64,000 bases of DNA, from contig JALBUN010000045.1 in NCBI GenBank assembly GCA_025174535.1, positions 992,001 to 1,056,000 on the forward strand, in the 5' to 3' direction. A model generated the notes under the pieces. The model had not been told where the DNA came from. It saw only the letters and a list, made by a program, of their open reading frames with translations, and did no database searches. The position numbers and the translations under genes are program-made. Every line of letters begins with the position of its first letter. Positions within the stretch are counted from its first letter, which is position 1. The stretch comes from Cantharellus purpuraceus (Eukaryota > Basidiomycota > Agaricomycetes > Cantharellales > Hydnaceae). Shown here piece by piece: positions 46,507 to 58,751 of the stretch.

Positions 46507-48121
46507 TGGACGATGTGGGGGGGATGTGAACCAGGACAGCAGGGATGGGGAGGAAAACGAGAGCATCCTTGGCAACCATTTATATCAGTGTATGTGATAT
46601 GAATCATAAAGCGATAGGTTCCAGGGGTGAAGATTGTAGCATTCGGGAGGCAGCCCATGCGCTATGCAATAAAATTTCGTTTGCATCTGACAGCATGCGG
46701 AATGAATTGGGTTCAATCATCAAGGGGCGATGATCCTCTGTGCACCAGGCTAAACACTAGGTGTAGAAAATCTTCAGAGAGACTCCACTGAGTTAGATTG
46801 TTCCCTCCAGGCCAAGAGGCGCCAAGGTGGCATAAGCGACCCAAAATTGCCATGAAAGGGGAGACAAGCTGGGAGGCTCTCGGGACGGTCAAGTGGAACG
46901 GCAATAAGGTTACATAACAGTGAAGTCTACTTTCACAGCCATGAAACAAAGTCTGAGCCATACAGCTAGGGTCGGACAACTTCGAAGCCGGTGGCAGGTG
47001 GTCAAAGCTGGTAACAAGAATTCAGATATTAACCGATTTTGACCCGATGATGATAGAAACAATGGGGGATTGATTACACGGTAATCATATTCAGCCGGGT
47101 TCGAACTAGATAGTCAACTTGTTCCTCCTCTTCCCTCGCTCTGTGTGGCAAGGCGAAAGCCCGAAGTGTGACAGTGCCCGGTTCAACTCCCCACTCACGC
47201 CTCCATGGGTACAGATGGGGATTTGAGTTAGGAGACTGCTGTGCGCGGCATGCGCGGACCAGCGGTTCCGTATATGTACTATACAGCGTTGTGGAAGCGT
47301 TGGGACGGAGGACTAGGTTGCTGGGCCAGGACTAAATTTATGATATGTAATCACCAATTCAGTGGTACGGCCTGGCGCTTTTGGCCGGACATGATGACGT
47401 CCGGGACATCGAAGAGAACCCCAGCCGGAGTGTCACGTGCACCTGCTTCGCATCAACACATGATCATGCATGACGTCACGGGGCAACAGAGATCTCGTGC
47501 ACCGCTCTTGCGTCACCGGCGGAAAAAAAACTCCGACTCCTGCTCGGGTAAAGGTAGGTGGGGATAGACATGTGGTGGGAAGTTTCGGTGTGAAGCAGGG
47601 AATAAGACGACAATGGATGACAGTGTGATATGGCAGTTTTGCACGACTAGTGAACGACCATCGGGACGCAACGGCACATACTGGCTAAGCTACCAGCGGA
47701 GCTACTTTACCTCTAGGTTGACGTACACAAGCGGGTGTCGTCGCGGTATGCTGCTAAGCCACAGGTTGTACCACCATGCTCAAAAAAATCATCTCAGCGT
47801 CCTAGCACCAATGTTTGGTGGATCACACAATCCTCGATGTACCTTTGGGCAACGAATGGTAGTAACGGACGCAAGGTGTCAAAGGTCCTGTGAGGTCTTT
47901 CGTCAAATTCAGCATCACTGGTGACCGCGAATACAATTAGACCTGGGCACCATAGGAAACTCAGAGTCAATGAGACTTGTTCACAGCTAATTGTGATGTG
48001 ACACAACAAAGTCATTCCGTCGAAATACAGTACTCCTCACCTTACTGTAAGGCACACGTGGAGAAGTCCGCATTATCCTGCCAGGACTGATGTCACTAGA
48101 TCACGTGACCGTTGCTTGGCC
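46507..48121. other. Divergent intergenic region between STS3 and SEC10
   Basis: No exon with protein-like content. Holds the promoters of STS3 (left) and SEC10 (right). Palindromic CATGATCATGCATG sequence near 47459 and a CACGTG site at about 47433 could be factor-binding sites, but this is not testable here. Confidence 0.45.
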
Positions 48122-51100
48122 ATGATGAACGCAGACATATTTGCGCTCGACCCCAGCGTGGAAGAAGTGTTGAACCTTTCGACTTTTGAGGTATGTGTCT
48201 CTCAGCGCTTTAAATATATACTAATACGCTTTTAGGACAAGTTTGATGTGAAGGATTTCGTATCCTCCATTTCCGAGAGGCTCATCACACAGTCCAAGGC
48301 AGAGCCAGGACGTATGTAGTTTATTCTTGGAAGCTGGTGTCGACCTCACCCCCATCTTCTATTTTAGCGTTTGACCCAAGACCATTCATCCGGACGTTTG
48401 AGTCTGCGGTGGACAGGCTTATCGAAGTACGTAAAGACCTTCAACGGCAAACTGATGCCCTCGAGAAGAGTGTCAAGTCGGCAGAGAGGGAGCACTCTAG
48501 AAAGATGACCGAGCTCAACGGCGGGTTTGAGGTAGGACGCGCAAGGCTACCAAGATAAACAACCATTGACCGCTTTCAGGCGGTAGGTAGATCATTCAGC
48601 GGCATGGAAAGCAAAATGAGTGAAGTGGGACGTACCGCCATTCGAATCGGTAAGTACAGCCATTTTTCTCTTGATGGCTAAGCTTAGGACCATCGAGGGG
48701 AACAATTGGAGTCAGTCCATATTTCACGGCAGCGGGCGCAGGCCGCCTACGACTTAATAGATCATTATAATCACTTCTCTAAGGGTGATACTACCCAGTT
48801 AGACAATATGCAGAAGGATGGCGGAAAGGAGGGTCGGCACCAAGCTGCTATAATACTTCGACGGCTAAGTACACTTGCCAAGGAGGTGGACATCCCTAGT
48901 GCTGATAAGGTTGTTGTCATATTAATGCTTCGCTGAATTTGTCTGACATTTATATTCATCCAGACCCGGGAAAATATTGACAAGTATTGCGAGAAGTTCG
49001 AAAAGAACATGTTAAAATTGTTTGATCGATGTTATCGCAAAGGCGATCCTAAAATGATGAATGTTTGTGGTGTTACTTTTCTTCTTATTCATGTCTTACT
49101 TTCAAACAGCATTGTGCACAAACTCTGTTGGATTTCAACGGTGGTGCATCATGCGTTCAAATTTACGTGAACCAGCACGACTTCTTCATTTCTGGCAACC
49201 GCGTTCAAGAATTGAGCGAAGTCGAGAGTGGCCAGCTGTAACTATTCTTTCGCATGACACAATGTGGCTAGCTGATCTGTTTTCAGATGGGAGTTCCTCC
49301 CGGATCCGGACTCTAGCCCACCAAAGAATGAACCAGGTCTGGATGCATTATTTGCAGAAATTCGCACCACGGTGGCCCAGGAAGCTCAGATTGTGCAGGC
49401 TGTTTTCCCGAATCCTCCCATGGTAATGCAAGTATTTTTACAACGAGTTTTCGCGCAGTCCGTGAGTTTGTGGCATACACACCCATGACTTACTAAGTGG
49501 TATGGTGGCTACCAGATTCAACAGTATCTAGAACTCCTCCTCAACAAGGCTTCAAACATCTCTCAACTTCCATTCCTCCGCATGCTCCACCTTGCCCATT
49601 TACAAACGTCATCCCTTATCGAGTCTCTCAAAGGATTTGATCTTCTAAATGTTACACCGCGGTCTGGACCGGACAGAGCTGTCACAGATGCTCTGATGGC
49701 AAGTAGTGCCATCCCTGGTGGGACGAGCCAAGTAGTCCCCGTCTCTGTGATGCTTGAGACCGCCATAGACGAGCTTTTCATGCCATTTACAGAAGGCCAG
49801 AAGTACCTTGAGCGAGAAAGTAAGAATCTCGGTGAACTGTACAGCTCGTACTTATATCGCTTCACTCGATATCATGTGAGTTCCCATCTTCCCAACGTCT
49901 AGGAATACTTGAAGCCTGGGTACCGTAATGCAGGAATCCGTTTCCAAGTCGAAGGCTTCCAATCTACTCAACCGAGTTGTCAATCAAATCAACGCTGCAG
50001 CTGCGAATACATCTTCTACTACTGGCAGTACAACCACCACGGCTCAGGCTGCCATTGCTTTTATAAAGTTCAGTGGTTTGGGAGGCACAGCGGACCGAGA
50101 GAGGGAGAAAATGGGGGAGGAGCCTGTATCCGAGGAGGATGGCAGATTAAGCGTTGACGTTTCGGAGAAAATGCTGAAGTGGCATGCCGAAGCGGTGGGT
50201 CGATGCGTGGAGCTGAGCTCAACGTCAGATGTGTGAGTCAAGCAAGCACTAGGAACAATATGCCTATCCATCTCATCAGAATCTAAAGTCCCAAGAACGC
50301 GTTCGCACTTTTACGTGTTCTCGCTGAAGCACTGGGTCGGTCTTACGTCGAAGTTGGACTAGAAACGTCAGTCTTTTTAACTTCGACGCTGAGCGATGAC
50401 ATTCCTGAGCTGTAACCCAAATTGTAGATCACTGACTCGTCTCGAAAACCGTGATCCGAAGTTCGAACCTGACTTATCACCGTTTGGGACATTACGGACA
50501 GCCGACATGATCTGCCATCTGTGGCAGCAATATGTTAATATTGCACTTATGCCACTTTCTAGCTCTTCCGTGACAATCAGGCGCGAAATGGTTATATTTA
50601 ACAACCAGACCATAAGTCGTATTGAAGGGACCGCCAATGCTCTCGTCCAGCGAGTGACAGATAGTACGTCGCCACTTTGAATGAAACCTTTGGCTCACCC
50701 AGTCACAGCTGTGGTCGCATGGCTTGCTACCCAGTTAAGCAAACAGAAACGGAGCGATTTCAAGCCGCGTAATGACGACCTTTCGTTTGCCCGGGTCAAT
50801 ACAGAGCCATGTGAAGCATGCTGTGAGACATTGGAGAAGGCGAGAGATGCGGCGAAACAAAATCTCACGGGGCGAAACCTGGAGGTTTTTTTGACAGAAG
50901 TTGGAGTTACCTTTCATACGTACGTGAATGAGTACCCGGTGATTGACTGCTTCCTGACCACCTGAACACTAGTCTGCTTCTCGATCATCTCAAGAAGTTC
51001 CCAGTTAGCGCAACTGGTGGTCTAATGCTTGCGAAGTATGTCTTTCTCGACTATTATCGTTTCTTCCCTCATGGCTCATTCTCCCTCAAGGGATCTAAAA

Positions 51101-51481
51101 TCCTACCAAGATATCATTGCGACTTTCAACATGCCTTCTCTTTCGGAACGTTTTGAATTTATCCGCCAACTCGGCAACGTCTTCTTGATTCAGCCTGACA
51201 TCCTCCGGTCTTACATTACAGAAAATTATTTGGGGCGAATCGAGCCTGCCCTTCTGCGCCCATATCTTGCACAACGTGCCGACTGGGGAAAAGAGGAGAA
51301 AGCATTTGAGGGTTTGTTTGGTGAAGAAGGCGAACATGAGGGCAAAGGATTCAAGGATCGTTTAGGAGTTTCACGGATGATGAGAGAACTCGAGGCTTTG
51401 CGTCTCGGAGACGGGGGAGGGTCGGCATTTAGCGGTGGCTTTAGTTTTAACAGTCTCAACACCCGGAGTCTAGGCATCTAG
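48122..51481 (+). CDS. SEC10: Exocyst complex component Sec10
   Basis: Subunit of the octameric exocyst, which tethers secretory vesicles to the plasma membrane at sites of polarised growth. The start MMNADIFALDPSVEEVLNLS is followed over small exons by the CorEx-like coiled coil: FDPRPFIRTFESAVDRLIEV, KSVKSAEREHSRKMTELNGG and VGRTAIRIGEQLESVHISRQ. The helical-bundle domain includes NISQLPFLRMLHLAHLQTSS and LETAIDELFMPFTEGQKYLE. The last exon has YQDIIATFNMPSLSERFEFI and ends SFNSLNTRSLGI, stop at 51481. About twelve introns are needed. Length (about 850 residues) and block order match fungal Sec10. A second ATG directly follows the first. Confidence 0.9.
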
Positions 51482-51655
51482 CGTCTTTATTTATTACTTT
51501 TCTGCCGTAAGTTATTCGCAAAATGATGGGGTGGTGCTGGTGAGCGAAAAGAACCTTCAATGGCGACATGACCAATGGCATGGCAAGCCTGAGGACAACA
51601 CTGATACACAAGCGGAAGAAGAGCTGACGAAATGTCCATTATACCTTCACGCGTA

Positions 51656-52857
51656 TCAACGCTTCGACTTGCCTTTCCCACCTTTTGGTTTTCCACTCTT
51701 CCCTTTTGTCACAAGAGCTGTGGCACCTTTACCTTTACTCACCGACCGAATCGCTTTGCGTACATTCAAGACGACATCGTCTCCATTTTGTTTCGGTCGC
51801 TTAAGTGTGCCATCCAGCTTCGACACTATCGCGAGCGATGCATTACGTTCTGCTTCCGCTGTCGCTTCAATTGGATCAAACTAGTAGATAGGCAGTGAGT
51901 CGGAGCCGCGCGGATGGAACGACTGGTCAGACCTTGCGCTTCACCCCACGAGGCTTCGACTCTCCATCCAATTTCTTGTCAAACCTTAGAGACACGTGAG
52001 CACTCACGGATAAAATATAACATGGGAAGACATCACTCACTTGCCCATACTAGCAGTGCTGATGCGGCTTGTCACAAGAGTCTTGTCAATAGCTTGCTTA
52101 CGCTCGTCTTTAGATTGAGCCTGAGAGCCCTTGGAATGTTCAATATTTCGTAGTCGTTGTTTTTCGTTCTTGGAGATACGCGCTTTACGCTCATCCCGGG
52201 CTGCTTTTGCTGGGTCGAACTCGGGATCTGCAATGCCCTTAGCACCATCTGCGGACGCATAGCAAAAACACGGTCTTACCTGCGTTATCTGGAAGCTCAG
52301 TAATCCACTGTTCTTCTTTTTCATGATTCTTGCCTCCCCTTCCCCAACGATTAACCCATTCCTGCTTCTCCTCATCAAACACCTTCCTGTCTCGCTTGGT
52401 CTTTTGAATGCCCTTGGCAGCGGCAAATTTCTCCCACTTGGTCGGGGGTTTGGGCTTTGGCAAAGGCTTTGATCGTGGTAATTGGGTTGTTGGTGATGGT
52501 AGCATAGCCAAGGGACCATCGGCTGAAGATCGGATGGGTAATGAAAATAGCGACGCTACGAGAACTTGGCAACCGTCTCGTGCGGTCGACTGGAGGAATT
52601 CTTCGCAATTTTGTCTAGATGCAACATCAGCTAAATCTAAATCTGAACATGGGGACATGAGGGTCCTTACGTGTAAGCATCATGGTCTAAGGGATTGAAA
52701 TCTGTAACAGTTAACAAGCCAGGGTCGGCTTCGAGAATAATGTCCTTTTCGACTGTGACAGACTTGCTAAAAACATGTCAGTAAGAAGTAGCTGCAATGT
52801 GATACAAGAAACTGACTGCTTAGATTGTTCGCTGGCGATTAACGAAGAGACGTCCAT
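51656..52857 (-). CDS. RRS1: Ribosome biogenesis regulatory protein Rrs1
   Basis: Nucleolar factor that, with Rpf2, delivers the 5S RNP to pre-60S particles. Starting at MDVSSLIASEQSK (52857), successive exons give SVTVEKDIILEADPGLLTVT then DFNPLD. Next come EFLQSTARDGCQVLVASLFS, KPLPKPKPPTKWEKFAAAKG and VFDEEKQEWVNRWGRG, all diagnostic for Rrs1. The C-terminal part continues FDPAKAARDERKARISKNEK, then a short exon KFDKKLDGESKPRGVKRK, and a last exon FDPIEATAEAERNASLAI that ends in a Lys/Gly-rich basic tail with stop at 51658-51656. Five or six exons. Divergent from RIX1 with only 169 bp between start codons. Confidence 0.93.
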
Positions 52858-53026
52858 GCCAGCGGGAAACTTGTACCCGGCGTATGTAAGGAATAAATGG
52901 ATTAAATGTTGAGTCGAATAGCCCGGGACTGAAATGGTTTGTCGGGGACTGAAAATCGAAAGGACATGTCACAATCGCGGCACAGTATTTGCTTGTGTAA
53001 TCTTTGCAGAATTTCTGAATTTGGTA
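52858..53026. promoter_or_regulatory. Putative bidirectional promoter of RRS1 and RIX1
   Basis: Only 169 bp separate the start codons of two divergently transcribed 60S-assembly genes. Such a short shared gap is expected to act as a bidirectional promoter and could co-express them. No specific ribosome-biogenesis promoter element was recognised with confidence. Confidence 0.6.
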
Positions 53027-55775
53027 ATGCATCCATTGGAACTCGTTCTGCAGTTGCAAGTTGGCTCTGATGAGACTGCAGTCTTATGCCTACCTTATGT
53101 CTTATCTTCTTTGACGCCCTCACATTTCGAACCGTCTTCACACCTTCAAAAATGGATTTCGAGAGTTACGTCTCTTATTCACTCAAAACATCCTGGCGCA
53201 CGCTGGGCAGGTCTTTGTCTAGCACTCCAAACATCAATAATGAACAAAGACATAATGGTGGAAGTTTCACAGAACTGGATTTCCGTCGCGCTGCCAATGC
53301 TTTCTGTCAGTCTAATTCGCTCAGAACCTATCGTCATGTCACTCATAGTTTGTGTCGTAAGAGAAACGAAACGCCGCCAACGTGGAAAGCATGCATCCGA
53401 CTCCTTGATTATCTCTTCTCCTCTACCACTAGTATTCCAGAGTTCCAGAGGCACTTAGCACTGCCAAATGTTCCCAAGTTTAGTGCTGCTCTCCTCAACC
53501 TCGCAGAAAAGAGCGACGACCATGAGATTCGGGTATTTTCTCAACTAACACCTCTATTCGCTGCTGATCTGATGCGGCATATGTCAGCATGTTTCTATAA
53601 TAACACTGACACATCTTGTGCCTTTGTTCCCTACTCTCCACCGTCAACTTCACAATCCTCTTTCCAATCTATCGTTCCGATTGCTCTCTGGTTCCGCCTC
53701 ATCTCCAACCCCAGAAGAAACCATCACGGATGCTTGCGATCTGCACGCTGCACTGCATTGCACTGGCGGTAAAGTGGGTGCAGCACCGTTATGGCGTAAA
53801 AGCCTAGACACAGCCCTTGCCAATGCATGGACAGCGTTCATGTCACTTCAAACTACCTTTGCTCAATGTACGTTACTACATTAATGAATATGAATTAACT
53901 TTTCAAGTCGTTGGGTGTCTACAGCATCACAGCCAACATCTAAAGTGTCGCCTACATTTGACTTCTTTCCTTCTGATCCAGCCATTGCGATTCCTCTCAG
54001 CCTGGATAGACTTAGGTGCTCGATTGCGCTGATAAATCACCTATTGCTGTATGTTGGCCACACTTGTCTTGTCAGGTGAAATCACTTAATCCCCGCAGAG
54101 CTGTCACCTCGAGGCCTGTTCCCGTACCCATTGGAGAACTTACCAGGCTGGCACTCTCCCTTCTTCGGTGCACTCCAGACGATAAGGTCCGACAGCCACT
54201 AACGCTGCCTCTTAAATTGATTGATGGGTTTCTCTTTATAGGAGGGAGTCCATTTTGATAGTACACGGAAGGCTTTGGAGACGTCAGTCATCCCAGAGAT
54301 TTGGGAACTAGGATGTGTATATGTGTCCCAATTGGTGAAAAGGTACAATTTTTGTCCATTCCGCCTCTAATAATTCGTAACGCCACTTACAGCCTACATC
54401 ACCGGTTGAACCCACAACTCTCACGTGTGATATCTTATATTACCCATCATCTGGAGCAACCATTGTCGAAGTACGTGGGTTGTGTTCCTGATGAGTGTGA
54501 TCTCAATTGTCATCAATAGACCTCACCGTATACGATTCTTGCGCATTCTTCCTTCGCTGCTATCTTGCAATTTTCCTTTGCATTCTTCCATCCCACCCAC
54601 CAGACTAGTGAAGACCCTCCTACCCATCCTCACGACTCTACTCCCACGCAAGTCTGAGGTCCAGCAACGGCATCAGGACGCATCCGCAAGTATGAGCAAA
54701 AAAGGGAAAAAACGCGCTCGTGAATATGAGGGTGACGAAGTTTTTAAGGTTGGGGTTGGTGTACTATGTCCAGCCTCCGAAGATTGTGAACTTGTCGAGA
54801 CAGCGCTAGAGGGTAAGTCGCAATTGAGCACATGAAACCTCGCCTGACTGTGTACGCCATAGCTCTTGAACCTTTACTCTCTAACCAACATCTAACTGCA
54901 CCTATAAGGACACTCACTGGACAACTGCTTGTTTCGCTTTTGCTTGAAATCCCCCGACATCCCCCTCCTGCCATCTCGCATGATCTGTCCTTCCATGGGC
55001 GAGTACAAGCCAGAATATTATATTTGTGCAACAAGTATGTTATAGCGGGGTCTTCAGGGTGGATTAACAGTGCAGTTGGATTGGTCATCAACGCCACGCG
55101 TGGGGCGGTGGATGACAGTGAAGCGGTGAGACTATCATATGAGGACAGTCAACAACTGGAGATCTGACTGCGTCGCCCCTCAAGGTCTTGCATTCAGTCA
55201 CAGAGATTCAACATGAGCTGGACATACTCCTTCACCCAAGGCTCCCGCCTTTGCTTCGCTCACAACCGCCTGTCGAGGCTGTGACGTTGTTCAGAAGCGG
55301 GAGCGCCAAGGATGATCAAGCGGCTCAGGATGCGGCAGGTCTGGGTACGATAGAAGATGTTCCAGCTCCAAAAGAGACAATCACAGAAATCAGACCAGCT
55401 CAACAAATCGATACACAGCCGTCCATCCCTTCGTCACCACAACAACCGTGGACGAGGGCAAGTACGTACTCGGCCCAATTCCCCGTCCCTAGCTTTCCCT
55501 CTATGGTTCATACGCCCATGACATCGTCTATCAACGCACACACATCAACTATTGTCAGTGTCCTGAACAGCAAAGAAGTATCGTTGCCCAGCATACAAAG
55601 TGCTGCTAGCACAGCCCAGGTGCCATCGATTGCGAGATCTGAGGGTCCGCTAATAGCTCAGCAAAATATTGCATTAGCTTCAGCAGATAGCTTGACAATG
55701 GGATTATCAAAAGATCAGGATAGCGATTCGGACGAGGAGATGCCAGAGATTGACACACGGTCGGATTCGGATTGA
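53027..55775 (+). CDS. RIX1: Pre-rRNA-processing protein Rix1 (PELP1-like)
   Basis: Scaffold of the Rix1-Ipi1-Ipi3 complex needed for ITS2 processing and maturation of pre-60S particles in the nucleoplasm. The N-terminal RIX1 domain starts MHPLELVLQLQVGSDETAVL and continues CLPYVLSSLTPSHFEPS, SSHLQKWISRVTSLIHSKHP and GARWAGLCLALQ. After an intron near 53310-53360 it reads WKACIRLLDYLFSSTTSIPE. Later exons hold alpha-helical repeats, a basic nuclear-localisation-like KKGKKRAREYEGDEVF (about 54700), and a low-complexity acidic tail ending PEIDTRSDSD (stop 55773-55775). The start lies in frame with further upstream codons but is the first ATG giving the family-like beginning. Middle exon borders (53.6-54.6 kb) are approximate. 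Confidence 0.85.
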
Positions 55776-56099
55776 AGCTGGACTGTAGGATATCAATTAT
55801 TGACACCATGGGTTGCAGCCTTAGTCACCGATTTTTGATAGAAATGGTGGTACATATGTGCATAGCTGCGCCGCGGAGTGAGACGAACTCCGCTAAGTTC
55901 AAGTTGTCTGCAAGAGACTACGCCACTCATCCATACCTTTCCGTACCGCCTCGTCATCGTATATACTCCACCATCGTAAACGCATCCTTCTTAGAGCTAT
56001 TCTCTTTCATACCCAACCCCGCCACGACCCAGGTCGTAAGTTTTTCAAGTTGTAAATCCGTCTTCAGTTGCCGATCATATTTGAACCACTCTAGTCCTC

Positions 56100-58751
56100 A
56101 TGCCTGCACCAGCCCGTATCTCAGTGCCTGTCAAGCAGCCCACTCCTGTCAAATCGTCGCCTAGTCCAGTCTCAGATTCTTCACCATCCATTCCCCGAAC
56201 TAAGGCGAGAGTGGTCCACAGACGGCGTGCGCGTGGAAGACTGGGTGATACAGAATCCGACGATGAGCTTGTGCGGGAGCCACATTCTGACTCGGATTCA
56301 GAGAGTGCAGCCTCGACACTGGACTCTGAGTCGGTATCCGAGTCTGAGGTGGAACAAAACGGGGAAGAAGCAACTGCTGATCCTCGCATGCCCAGCCCTT
56401 CTCGGACAGCACTTGTCGCTGCTGCATCGGCATCTTCCCCACCACCTCAGTCCTCTCCTCGCCCATTGTTGCTTCAGTCGTCTCATGACTGGTCTGATAT
56501 GGTCTCAGATGAGAATGCAAATGGTGCGGCTGCATTGCCAGTCATTGACTTTGCAGACATTTCTTCACACGTTGAGACTTCCTCTTTGCCGTCTCATGCT
56601 GTTCTATCTCCGTCACCATCTGTTCAAGAACGGCCTAGGACACCACGTGGAGCCGCCGGGACGCCTTCATCCTCGACCGTAAGAAGGAAGCCAGCACAAA
56701 GTGCACGCCAAGCGTACCTTACTCGACTGGACAGTGATCCGGCATATGTACCGAGACTTGGCCAGTTTTGGTCCCACGATGACCGTTTGCTGGATAAGGA
56801 GCTCAGGTCGCTGAGTGGATGGTGGCGTGGTCGATGGCAAGGTCGTGGGAGGGGGACGCGTGGTCGTGGAGGTCTGGGGACGTCAAACCGAGGAGCTTTT
56901 TGGGGGATGCGAGGATCGCGAGGTAGAGGAGCTTTTGGAAATGGTGGACCATCTCGTCCAGGAGATTTACTGGAAGAAGACACACATCCAGTGGACAACT
57001 CATGGACACACGATGGCTTTGAGGAACTGAAACAAGATGATGACACCAATCGGCAGACGTTCCCGTATCGGGGCAGAGGTGCATTTCCGCGGGGACGTGG
57101 AGGGCAGAGAGGACGCTTCCCCTCCCATGGACGTACTTTCCCGTCTCCAAACCCCTCTTCTAGTCCTCGAGAGTCCCAGGCGTGTCCTCAACCAGAGTCT
57201 GAAGCGCACTCCCAACCCGAATCTCAGGCGCACCTCCAACCTGAACCCCAGGCACAAGTCCAACCTGAGCCTCAGGCGCCCCCCCGAACAAAAGTTCAAC
57301 AATCATTTACATCGGATATACTCAAATTCGGTAATGGCACTCGACCATGGTTCGCTATGAAACCAGAGCGTGTTTGGACCAAGCAATTTGATGGTTACCT
57401 CTATTTCGAGGCGGAGTTGAAGCCTGTGCACAACCAGGGAATTGGACAAGGCGTGCGCATCAAACTACCAAGGCTGAGGAGTGGGACTCCAAACGGCGAA
57501 GGGTTGGATAATGAGCCTCTAGTGGTTAGGATACCACAATGGAATCCAATTAAACCCTGGACAGAGCCTCCAACGTCCAAGGAGTCGCTGGTAGACAGAG
57601 CTTTTGTAGTCAGACTCCCTCCCAGCAAGGCATTAGTGAATGAGCATGAAGCCAACTCGCCGGAGGACGTGATCACCGTTGCTCCACCCCCTATGGATGA
57701 CCCGCTACCTTCCCTTCCGTCAGTAACTGCACCACATTACAGAGCAGAACAAGAGGGCCGTCCTGATACTTCGCCACGACCTATCGTGCATCCCCCAAGG
57801 CACGCAGCTGATATAGTACACCATTCGGGGAACACGCCCGCAACATTAGACCTGCCTGGGGAGGTACTGCAGTCGCAAGAGGCCATCCACAAGGAGCCAT
57901 TCATGACAAATGATGTTGCAAGCGCAAGCTCATCCCAGTCACATATGGCTGTCCACCCACATAGGCATGACAATTCTGGGACGGCTTCTCCCCACGACCT
58001 CCGATCGTCGATGCTCCCCGTGCTTCAAGCAATGGCACCACCTTTCCAGCCCTCCCCTGCCTATGGTTCGCCCTACGCTTATGCCACATCAGGACCTCCC
58101 CTTCCCCCCGGCATTGCCGTTTCTGAAGAGGGTGTCACATACGAAATTGCAACCGGCCGTACAGTTTATTTGCATACTCCTCCACCACCACCTCCACCAC
58201 CTATGCAACTTCCAGTATACAACCCCCGACCAATGCCAATGCATCCAACGCATCATGGAAGTGTGCATTTTCTCCCTCCTCATACGCACGGGCATGCCTC
58301 TTCTATGTCGATGTCCGTATCTCCCCCTGCTTTCCTGGCGAGCCCACCAATATTCGCGTTGCCGAGGCAAAACAGCCGGGTTGAAATCAGGGCCCCTGGT
58401 GAGGAGAAAGGTAAGGATATGGATGTAGGTGGGCATGTTTTCAGCCAAGGGCGCCAGGCAGGTTCAAGGCTGGCTGCGAACGTCAATGCGGAACCATTCA
58501 CACCTGCCTCGCATATGCAACCCCAAGCGATGGGTTATTATTCCACAGAGCAGCAGGCTTTTGATAACGCGCAACATCAGCAACAACAGTCCATATATCA
58601 GCCGCCGCCATTTTACTACCCCGTCAATGCTGACGGAAGCACGTCGTACGGATATGGACAGTCATACGCCGGTGTCGATGCGGGCCAACCCCAGCAGTAT
58701 GAGCCTTACGGACAGGAGTCGTACCACCAACAGCATGCGGTCTATTACTGA
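56100..58751 (+). CDS. Btz (Barentsz/CASC3-like) domain protein
   Basis: A single long exon of 883 codons. The segment TRLDSDPAYVPRLGQFWSHD followed by DR (about residues 209-230) matches the core of the Btz domain, which in CASC3/MLN51 binds the DEAD-box protein eIF4A3 in the exon junction complex. The rest is disordered. The N terminus is Ser/acidic with arginine-rich RRRARGR. An RGG-like stretch (GRWQGRGRGTRGRGG and RGRGAFPRGRGGQRGR) suits RNA binding. Then come 8-residue SQAHxQPE repeats and a Pro/Gln/Tyr-rich tail (YGYGQSYAGVD; YGQESYHQQHAVYY). Likely an mRNP component. A 5'-UTR intron acceptor (ctctag) lies just upstream of the ATG. Confidence 0.8.
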   Translation: MPAPARISVPVKQPTPVKSSPSPVSDSSPSIPRTKARVVHRRRARGRLGDTESDDELVREPHSDSDSESAASTLDSESVSESEVEQNGEEATADPRMPSPSRTALVAAASASSPPPQSSPRPLLLQSSHDWSDMVSDENANGAAALPVIDFADISSHVETSSLPSHAVLSPSPSVQERPRTPRGAAGTPSSSTVRRKPAQSARQAYLTRLDSDPAYVPRLGQFWSHDDRLLDKELRSLSGWWRGRWQGRGRGTRGRGGLGTSNRGAFWGMRGSRGRGAFGNGGPSRPGDLLEEDTHPVDNSWTHDGFEELKQDDDTNRQTFPYRGRGAFPRGRGGQRGRFPSHGRTFPSPNPSSSPRESQACPQPESEAHSQPESQAHLQPEPQAQVQPEPQAPPRTKVQQSFTSDILKFGNGTRPWFAMKPERVWTKQFDGYLYFEAELKPVHNQGIGQGVRIKLPRLRSGTPNGEGLDNEPLVVRIPQWNPIKPWTEPPTSKESLVDRAFVVRLPPSKALVNEHEANSPEDVITVAPPPMDDPLPSLPSVTAPHYRAEQEGRPDTSPRPIVHPPRHAADIVHHSGNTPATLDLPGEVLQSQEAIHKEPFMTNDVASASSSQSHMAVHPHRHDNSGTASPHDLRSSMLPVLQAMAPPFQPSPAYGSPYAYATSGPPLPPGIAVSEEGVTYEIATGRTVYLHTPPPPPPPPMQLPVYNPRPMPMHPTHHGSVHFLPPHTHGHASSMSMSVSPPAFLASPPIFALPRQNSRVEIRAPGEEKGKDMDVGGHVFSQGRQAGSRLAANVNAEPFTPASHMQPQAMGYYSTEQQAFDNAQHQQQQSIYQPPPFYYPVNADGSTSYGYGQSYAGVDAGQPQQYEPYGQESYHQQHAVYY
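57174..57283 (+). repeat. In-frame 24-nt tandem repeats coding SQAHxQPE units
   Basis: Four to five degenerate copies of a 24-nt unit encode (S/P)(Q/E)A(H/C/Q)xQPE. They lie inside the Btz-domain gene in its disordered middle and are likely length-variable. Confidence 0.75.

Noticed and set aside
47090..47200. tRNA-like T-loop sequence (ggttcgaac and ggttcaac)
   Set aside because: Neither strand gives a matching T-stem, acceptor stem and anticodon arm at proper spacing.
52375..52698. Alternative open frames overlapping RRS1
   Set aside because: The Rrs1 reading frame has diagnostic conserved blocks; the others are shadows.
56200..57302. Several open frames on both strands inside the Btz gene
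   Set aside because: They are shadows of a low-complexity, GC-rich coding exon; only the 883-codon frame has a recognisable domain.
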